DNA of 64,000 nt, taken from positions 59,557,089-59,621,088 of the forward strand of contig OX419761.1 of assembly GCA_948567375.1 (NCBI GenBank), given 5' to 3'. Source of the DNA: Lunularia cruciata (taxonomy: Eukaryota; Streptophyta; Marchantiopsida; Lunulariales; Lunulariaceae). The translations under genes were made by a program, and so were the position numbers. The notes under the pieces were generated by a model, which was not told the DNA's origin, ran no database searches, and worked only from the letters and a program-made list of their open reading frames with translations. Each line of letters starts with the position of its first letter. Within the stretch, counting starts at the first letter, position 1. Shown one piece after another: positions 56,901-64,000 of this stretch.

Positions 56901-57400
56901 TAGTTTGGAGACCAATATTGTCTCCGTAGCTGAATCTCCTCCAAGTGAGCTCTCCTTAATTCATGGTATTTGTCCATCGGTGGACCCTCTAAGTGCTAAA
57001 ACAACCCCTTTCACGCCATGAAAGGTGTGAAAAAATTAGGGTTTTGCAATTGTTGTAGATTACACCAACTACCAAACTCCTAGATGAAGTCATCCAATTC
57101 AATGGTACCCATTGTACCAAAGTTACACTTGGGGCCTTTAGAAGCTCCATAAATCTCGTCCATGTCCCACAACAATGGTGCAAACACACCAAGTGCACTC
57201 TCAACTAAATCAACTCTTATGTCAAACTCCACCTTAGAGTGAATCTCCTCTCTCACTACTTGAGACCTGAGGTATAGACTAATATCGAGCGCCACTCCAA
57301 GTTAATCCATTGTATATTGAAGCACTATCTCCTCCAAAATCCCCAAAGAACTCCATCATGATAAAGTAATTGGAAACTACAACCCGCAACCGTAACCACC
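54000..57400 (-). pseudogene. D2: gag/protease region, heavily degraded
   Basis: 55561-55851 (96 codons) is the longest open piece (HAPKPRGALVELDSQREEVG). A CEHCYIFGNTSDRYF sequence near 56110-56155 looks like a decayed zinc knuckle. 56989-57295 gives two overlapping open frames in gag position. No DSG protease motif could be read. D1 lacks 54365-57430 of this. Confidence 0.5.
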
Positions 57401-57745
57401 GCAAGTACCCAACCAAGTGTCAATGTACTAACCAAACATCACCCACTAATGAAGCTCTAACAACAACTACACTAGAGGAAAGGGCAACTTGTAATCTATC
57501 ATCACAACACTCACTCTAATGGTTTGCAAGTCATCACTTCTTGCCTCACCAGAGAGAAACATAGGTAGTCTAACTAGTCATCACTCCCTCCCCACAACCG
57601 AACCAAAACACCAACGCTATAAAGTTAGGGCACCTAACACAAACATGGTGCAAAGCCAAGAAGTAGAGAATTGAGGGGGTTCTAATCACAAGAAATCTAA
57701 ATGAAAACCCTCCATCTCTCATAAACCAACATTGGATTGACTTTG

Positions 57746-60700
57746 TGTGATGCCCACTTTTTTTTTGTTTTTTCAGAATAAAGGAGAAGAAGTGTATAGA
57801 GAAGTCGGATTGCGCCTGTATGGCCAAAGAAGGCAAAGAAAAGAGTCTTTGGGATGAAACCCAAAGTAAAGTGACTTCGAGTCATAAGCCAAAGTACTCG
57901 GAAATGCCCTGTCAGCATACAACCCAAAGTAAATTGTCTTTGTACTGGGGGGGAGCTCCACCTGAGGCGAAGACAGTCTAACAACCTTTTGTCGGGGCGA
58001 GAAATTCAAGGAGCCGTTTAAAACTGGTGGCCCATACGCACGAAGGTTTATTGACAGTGACAGGTGCATGAAGGTGTGATTTCTCGGTAGAAACTCGAAG
58101 TGACAAAAGACGAAGAAGCGCAACTCTATAAAAATTGAACCTGCAATGATGAAATGTTGAGTAATTTTCCTTCGCCGTTGAGAAGTTGTCTTGCAAGTGA
58201 TCGAGGAAAAGGAAATAGAGTTGGGATTGTGTTAGTGCGCAAGGGAGAAGTCACGAGAGTGAAATTGAGAGAGAGTGAGAAGGTAGAAGAGATGGGAGGA
58301 GGGAAGAAGAACTCCAAATTTGCAATGAGAAATCATGCAATTTAGAGGTTAGACGTGATAGCAAGGATCGAAGTCTTGAGCCGACTTCGGATCACATTTC
58401 TGGCATGGAACTGGAATGTAAGTTTTCCAGGATTCATGACAGAAATCATCAAGAGTAAGTGTCTTGATGGACCCGAGGAAGAAGGGAAGAGAGGAAATCC
58501 GGCTCGCTAGACAGAGTTGGATTGGAGACTTGTACTCGGGAAGGAAGCAGGGTCGGAGTAGGGGGCCACGTTCTTGGGGAAGGGAGAGATAGCTCAAGAG
58601 ACTTAGGAAGTGAGGGACGTTTTCTCTTTGAAGAGGACAAAGAATGGGTACAAGGTTGAGAGCTACAAAGACCTTGTGAAGAGAGGGATCGTGAGTGCTC
58701 TCATGGCAATCTTGAAGCCAGAGAGAACAACTTATGTGATGAAACACCAAGCGGTGTTCTTCCATAAGTTGTTTGCATGAGAGCCTATTGATTGGGCAAG
58801 GTGCTTCCATGGGAGGACGAGACAGATGGTGTGGAATTTTCGGGATAAGTTGCCACCACACTACATCGTGCTGTTTGCAACACATTTTTACCTCGGGTTG
58901 AATTTGCTCAATTCGGCAGAGCGAAGCAGAATGGTGTCTCATTTCTATCCCGACTTAAGAAGAGAAGTCGACATGAAGAAACAACAGTACATTCTCCAAA
59001 TCCAAAGCACTGATGAAAACTACAGGAAGACGGGTAAGAGCGTGGAGGTCGCAGTGAGTACCCCAACAAAGAAGAGAGGTCGGCAAGGTGAAGCCAAAGA
59101 AAGCAAGAAACCTTGGAAGATGCACAAAAGTAACCCAAGGCGAAGTATGATGGTGATTGAGTCGGAGGATGAGGACTCAAAAGGAGATGCCAAGCTCAAA
59201 ACAGAAGACTCAGAACACGAGGAGGAGCCTGAGCTAACATTGCAGAGTGGAGATACAAGCAGCAATAGTGATGAAGGTGGAGAGATGACATCGGCGCCAG
59301 TGGCTAAAGAATACAAAGAAGAAGTGCAAGCAGAGTTGGAAGCCGAAGACAATACACAGTTGGAAGACGAAGTAACTATGCCCGAAGAAAAGAAGATTGC
59401 AATACAGCAAGGAGTTTGCTCGCGACGTAAGGCAAAGTGTGAAGCAGGGCCAAGTAAAGTGAAGGAAGAGATTGGAGAAAGCTCGGGCAGTGAGGCGTCA
59501 ATTCCGATACGAAGACTGCAAAGGAGAAGGCGAGTATTGGGTGAAGAAGAGGTAAGGAAGGAGATTTCTATGCAGAAAGAAGTAGGTGCGAGAATTGGAG
59601 TGGAGTACCTGTAGGAGATTGTGTGTCCTTTGTTAGTGAAGTTGGAGCACAAGAAGAGGGAGATGCAGCCGACATATCTGGAGGTAAAGACTATATTGCA
59701 AGTATTGGCAAGACTAGACAAAGAGAACTCGGAGTTGAAGAAGAGTGTAACCCGAGGTGAGGAGGAAAGGGAAGTACTGCGAGCAGAGGCAGTAGAGAGA
59801 AGTCAGGTAATTGAAGACCTGAAGAGGGAAGTGAGCTATCGAGAGGATCTTGCGAGGAAGAGTGACATAGCAAGAGAGAGACAAGTTGCTGAATACGAGA
59901 TCTTGAAGCAGCAATTTGCTGATTCAAGAGTAGAAGTTATCCATGCTATGGCAAGAGTAGCAGCGAAGCATCAAGAGCTCGATAGAGTGATGGAGAGTAT
60001 GGAAGAGAAGAAGCAACTCTGGCAACAAGAGTTGGCGGCACGATACAGAGAAGAAGACCAATTACGAGAATTACTTCATAATCAGGAGGAGAAGGTAGTA
60101 CAAAAGGAGAAGGAGAAGAAGACGGTGAAAGCCGAGTTCAAGGAGGAGTTGGCAATGTACAAAGAGGATTGGCTTGCAGATTGGGAACAAGAAAGGAAGA
60201 CAAGATTGGAGCTAATAAAGAAGATTGTCCTCCAAATGAATGCAATGTTGAGTACAAAAGCCAGTGTTCAAATTGAAGAAGCGAGACTGCACGAGTTGAA
60301 ATTGTTGGTGTAGGAGACGAGGCGAAGACATGCAAAAGACACTGATATGAATGCTTTGTTGATCAAGTTAAGAACTCGTGTAGACAGGAAAATATTAGAA
60401 GTAGAAGATAACATTTCAATTAGACTAGACTTAGTGAAAATAGAGATAGAAAAGCTTCGGAAAGATGTTGAAGCAAAACCCAAAGTAGATAACATAGGAG
60501 TCCAAATGTCTTTGGAGTTGCCATCAGAGACATTAGAGAAGAGTGGGTCGGGAGATAAGAAGTTAGATAGATTACCCACTAGTGGAATTTCTGATCAGGA
60601 AAGAGAATTGCTGGATCTGGTAGAAGAAGTAGAAGATACAAAACCCGAGGTTAGAGTAGTAGGAAGTAAAATTACTTTGGGTTCGGGATTGAAAGCCAAG

Positions 60701-61507
60701 GAAGAAGTAGACATAGGATCGGAGCAAAAACAGATTTGAGATTTGAAGAGGCAGATATGAAGAGGTGCATTGTTATTTCGGATCTGCAGGTTAAAAGAGT
60801 TGTTGTAGAACAGTATAGTTGTTAGAACTGTCGATTGATTCACTATTTAAGAGTGGCATTCACAGTATTATGTTGTTCAATGCTCATAATTTCTGAGAAT
60901 AGATAAAGCGAAGTGCTCATCGCTTGAGCTTGATTCCAAGTATCAACTTTGCAATTGTGTTTGTGAGTGTTTGGAGAAATTCGAAGTGCAAGTCAGTGTG
61001 GTTGTTGGATGTTGGATTCTATAGCCTTGATCTTCATTCTATGTGTTTGATCCTGAGTGAAGTGCAATCAAAGCAATGCCTTGACAGATCTGAGAGGAAT
61101 TGTAGTGTTGGTAGTATTCTGCATTTGTGAGTGCAATGCAAAGTTGATGTGAAGCAATTTAGATTGAGGAAGTTGTGCCTTTAGTCGAGGGGCGGAACAC
61201 AATTCTGAGGCAAAGTCGTTTTACAGTGAAGTGCCGTTTTAGAGAGAGCCTAAATCATTACAATCAAGATTGTTTGGAAAGATTTGAGGGAGTTGTGATT
61301 AAGGAGTGTTAATTTATGACAAGACTGCGAGTCAGTGCTTGTTACTCTCTTTTGGGTGTGGTTTCTACCTGAGAGATTAAAGACGCAACCAAGAAGAACT
61401 GAAATTGTTACTTTGCTTTGTATTTGGACATTTCTGACTCGTATCTCTACGGGAACAAACTTTACTTACCCGATTACCACAAAAGTGATATTTGCCGGGT
61501 TGTCACA
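57746..61507 (+). mobile_element. C5: best preserved long C-family element
   Basis: 3762 bp, ends TGTGATGCCCAC (57746) and CCGGGTTGTCACA (61507), TSD CTTTG (57741-57745 and 61508-61512). The empty site is seen in D1 at about 18729-18751. There is no internal direct repeat of the ends, no PBS/PPT and no pol. It contains an 816-codon degraded reading frame (58292-60739), a TATTTAAG box (about 60843) and a 3' part of about 660 bp. It retains many CpG sites compared with C1-C4, so it is probably the youngest C copy. Confidence 0.95.
58292..60739 (+). pseudogene. C5: C-family ORF, about 815 codons, coiled-coil protein
   Basis: One reading frame runs from ATG 58292 (MGGGKKNSKFAMRNHAI) to 60739, broken by only a handful of in-frame stops (58343, about 58508, 58559, 58604, 58778, 59612, 60311). 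The N-terminal domain (residues 1 to about 220) has Trp-rich motifs (FLAWNWNVSF, DWARCFHGRTRQMVW, LPPHYIVLFATHFYLGLN). Next is an acidic Ser/Glu/Lys segment (58826-59614, 262 open codons). A long coiled coil follows (59621-60313, 230 open codons, rich in Glu, Lys, Gln and Arg), then the conserved C-terminal module (LETLEKSG-type, KITLGSGLKAKEEVDI). At the first stop C1 and C3 have Trp. Family not recognised; a weak resemblance to PF20167-type plant transposon-associated proteins is from memory only. Confidence 0.7.
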
Positions 61508-62452
61508 CTTTGTCACCATTTGGCATTTGATATAATATGAGTTATCTACTTCCTAAGCTACTAGGATCACAAAGAAAAGGATCAAACTATCTTTCCTGGC
61601 CAAAGCTACAAGGAAATAGATAATAGTGGAACAGTCACTAGGACAACAAGTGAGGGTGGAACAGTTGGCTAGAGCAGATAATCTAGCAACCAAAGTTCTA
61701 AAGGTCAAACTTTATTATGCATTATCTAGCGAGGTGTGCAGATTTTACCAAACAATGATCAAAATCTACTCTAAACTAGCTAGCATCATGCAACAAGCTA
61801 GCTTGCTGACCCTTTAGGCCTTCATAGCCCACACCCCTATGCCTCAAAGCCTCTAAATGCCCAAATGAGGCCTTACTTCTTACCACTTCAAACCTTCTCC
61901 AAATTTGGCAAAACTCCTCCAACTCAAGCCAAAATCTGCCACTTTGAAACCTCTCCAAATTTGGCAAAACTCCTCCAAATCTGGCCAAAATCTTATATAA
62001 ACTCCAACTAAAATCTGATGTAAAATCTGATATAAATCCCTAAGTTGGCTGACCGTCAAATGTTTTGCTTAATCTTCATTTGAGCCAAATTGGATGGATA
62101 GGATTCTCCAAATTTGTAATTTACAAAGATGGGTTCACAACTCCATCTTCAATTTCACTTTTTTAGCTCATCTTGCACCAATTTGGTCCTACTTTCACCT
62201 CTTGGGCTCAAAATCACAACTATTGCTTGAAAGTTGCTTCTCTTTGCTCAAAATTTGGCCAACCCTTCCGCACACCGTCTGCCTTACTACGAAATCTACA
62301 TCAATTTGAAGACCTTCTACACAAAATCACTCTTAGAGAAACTCTAGACCACAATCAAGCTACCATCAATCAACAAGGCTTGGAGATACCACCAACACCT
62401 TTAGGTCTTGCACTCGATCCCCCCTGACCTCACTTCTTTGATGTAATCAGTT

Positions 62453-62881
62453 TGTTTACACAACTCAAATTACACTCAATTAGATCAATACATGATTTGT
62501 CTCTACATAATCTGCAAACAACTAAGCATTGATAACAATCAAGCCACACTCACTTTAGCTAAGAGAATCTAGGTGACGCTTGCCGGCCTTTGTCCACCAT
62601 AGCCAAGAATTAGAAGGCTCAACATCAAAGAAGTGACCTCTTTGGAATTGCACTTTGAAAGTATATTGCCTTGGTCTCCAACCCTAATGGTCCCATTGAT
62701 GGCACATCCAATGGTGCAAATGGTGCTAAGTGATAGTGGGCCCACCATGTAGTCAGTACCCCAAACACAAATCTGACCATCAACAAGTAGTCTATGAGTA
62801 ACTACCAAAATACTCCTGACTACCAACCCTACTACTCCAGAGTATGAGCAATCTAGGTGCAAAGCTACAAATGAAGTGACA
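62453..62881 (-). repeat. D2 right (5') LTR
   Basis: 429 bp from TGTTTACACAAC to GAAGTGACA. Its internal side (62401-62452) lacks any recognisable tRNA primer match; the same holds for D1. Confidence 0.86.
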
Positions 62882-64000
62882 CATTCAATGGAAACATGGA
62901 CTTGGACTTTGTCAAGAACACACAATTTGAGAGACTTTGACATAATGTACTATACCACTTACATTGAATTCATGAATTTTCAATCTAGAAATGGAGTTTT
63001 TAGAATCTATCATTGGTCATGGAAATCTTATGGTTCTAAATGATATGGTTGATTCTTGGTCATGGAGATTGTATGGAGTTCCTTATGATATGGTTCTAAG
63101 TTTTGGCATTGAATCTTTGTGATATGGTTTTGGATGGTACTATATAAATGATACTAGGATAGTTGTTTGTGGTTTGTATGATGAGTTTATTTTTTGATAT
63201 GGTTCTATATGATATACTCATTGTTTCCAGTCATCCAACTAGTGTACAAGAGCTCCCACCTAGTCCCAAAACCTTCCACTTGTCCAACTAGTGCACAAAA
63301 CAATAAGCATAGGTTGCAACCATGCAAACAAGTGCAAATTGCTATAGCCGCTGCACAAACCAAAATGTCATGCAAATTGCCTCCAAATGCCATGTAAACT
63401 CTTTGCCCAAAGGCATGTTGTTTATGCAGCATTGAGGCAATCTGTGCAGTGCATGGATGGTGGGTTGTGTGGCATTGGGAGGCTCAATTTGTGTGGCATA
63501 TAAGATGCATGTAGAGCATGCTATTGAGGATCTACATTTGGCAAAAAGTATACATGGAAATAAATGGTGCCCTATAGAGTATCTCAATAAGTGTTGCAAC
63601 ACATGCATTAGCACTTAGAATTGCAGATAGTTTTCTTAAGGTTTGAGACATTTTTTGAAACTTCTTCATTGTTACATTTTATAAATAAAAGCTCCTTTGG
63701 TAATCTCTTTTGCACTGATACATCTATTGGTCTGGTATATGATGCCACCTAAATTGGCATGTTTTACTCTTAGTTCATGAATAATGATAAAATGAACAAC
63801 ACCTTGCTGTAGACATTCATGATAGAAAATTCAAGAAAATATCAGCATTGATGCCTAAGAAAAGATCAACTAAGCAATGAATGATATTTCATTATTTAGT
63901 TGGTGAAACAACTATGAGAAACAAAGTGGAACTCACCATTGAACAAAATAATACTCATAATTGACATCAACAAAACTCATCAAGAACAATACCAAGGGGG
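62882..64000. other. Unassigned sequence right of D2
   Basis: No gene, LTR or RNA is recognised. 63020-63215 contains about five GATATGGTT motifs at irregular spacing (near 63043, 63092, 63121, 63198), a degenerate short repeat. The remainder is AT-rich with only short, unsupported open frames on both strands. Confidence 0.4.

Larger units (their letters stand above)
50258..62881 (-). mobile_element. D2: Ty3/gypsy element with pol, interrupted by C5
   Basis: Minus strand, LTRs at 50258-50683 and 62453-62881; about 8.9 kb without C5. Integrase (51300-52500), RNase H/RT (52560-53910) and gag-like (54400-57400) remnants are visible. Integrase motifs (EHFSKW, then LTDQG-like, then RVVQTMKK) mark a lineage distinct from A, B and F. 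No TSD matches at the LTR ends. D1 is its internally deleted relative. Confidence 0.85.

Noticed and set aside
57746..61507. C elements as cut-and-paste DNA transposons
   Set aside because: Ends form only a ~10-bp imperfect inverted repeat with TG...CA and a 5-bp TSD, typical of LTRs; no DDE transposase is seen. Not fully excluded.
62882..64000. Host gene exons at the right end
   Set aside because: Short frames lack splice-site support, codon bias or any recognisable domain.
1..64000. tRNA, rRNA or organelle insertions
   Set aside because: No cloverleaf B-box with acceptor pairing or conserved rRNA or plastid sequence was recognised by eye; a tRNAscan-SE/Infernal run would settle it.

Overview
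This window is nuclear DNA of a land plant, and almost all of it is old, nested LTR retrotransposons. The signs are Ty3/gypsy polyproteins with chromodomains, a primer-binding site matching plant initiator-Met tRNA, LTRs with TG...CA ends and 5-bp target-site duplications (TSDs), AT-rich and visibly CpG-poor sequence, and no convincing host gene, tRNA, rRNA or organelle sequence. A large repeat-rich genome such as a gymnosperm is my guess, but the sequence does not prove the taxon. Family letters used here are local labels.

Left block (1-19685). Minus-strand chromovirus E1 (1-911 and 10164-13512) is split by a C element (C1, 912-10163, TSD GTGAG). C1 is itself split by a complete minus-strand chromovirus B (4196-9705, TSD TTGAG). 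E1 sits inside an LTR of a D-family element (D3, 13513 onward), so four elements are stacked. D3 also carries C2 (14195-16106, TSD AGTAA). D1 (16242-19685) follows; it is a D element that has lost most of gag and pol.

Middle block (19747-43334). Element J has LTRs at 19747-20431 and 34124-43334 and plus-strand gag/protease-like frames but no recognisable reverse transcriptase. It is split by minus-strand chromovirus F (22971-32816). F is split by C3 (24753-29129), and C3 holds a solo LTR of J's own family (26273-26957). The right J LTR is split by C4 (34731-43248), which is split by A (34851-41470), the best preserved element. A has both LTRs, PBS, PPT, gag, protease, RT, RNase H, integrase and chromodomain, but is broken by stops, at least one frameshift and lost catalytic residues.

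Right block (43335-64000). G (43335 to about 48300) is a minus-strand Ty3/gypsy relic of Tat/Athila-like type. Then comes unresolved AT-rich DNA, then D2 (50258-62881, minus strand) split by C5 (57746-61507, TSD CTTTG), then about 1.1 kb of unassigned sequence.

The most unusual item is the C family. All five copies are single units with LTR-like ends (TGTGRTRCCC...GGTTGTCACA) and 5-bp TSDs, with no paired LTR and no pol. The long form (about 3.7 kb) carries one long degraded reading frame of about 815 codons that ends in a charged coiled coil and a C-terminal module recognisable in all five copies. I read them as giant solo LTRs, or an unrecognised non-autonomous element, carrying their own gene.

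Nothing here appears able to transpose by itself. Each pol region I could read has at least one catalytic change, frameshift or premature stop. The interest lies in the order of insertions, LTR promoter architecture, the C-family gene and the deletion derivatives.
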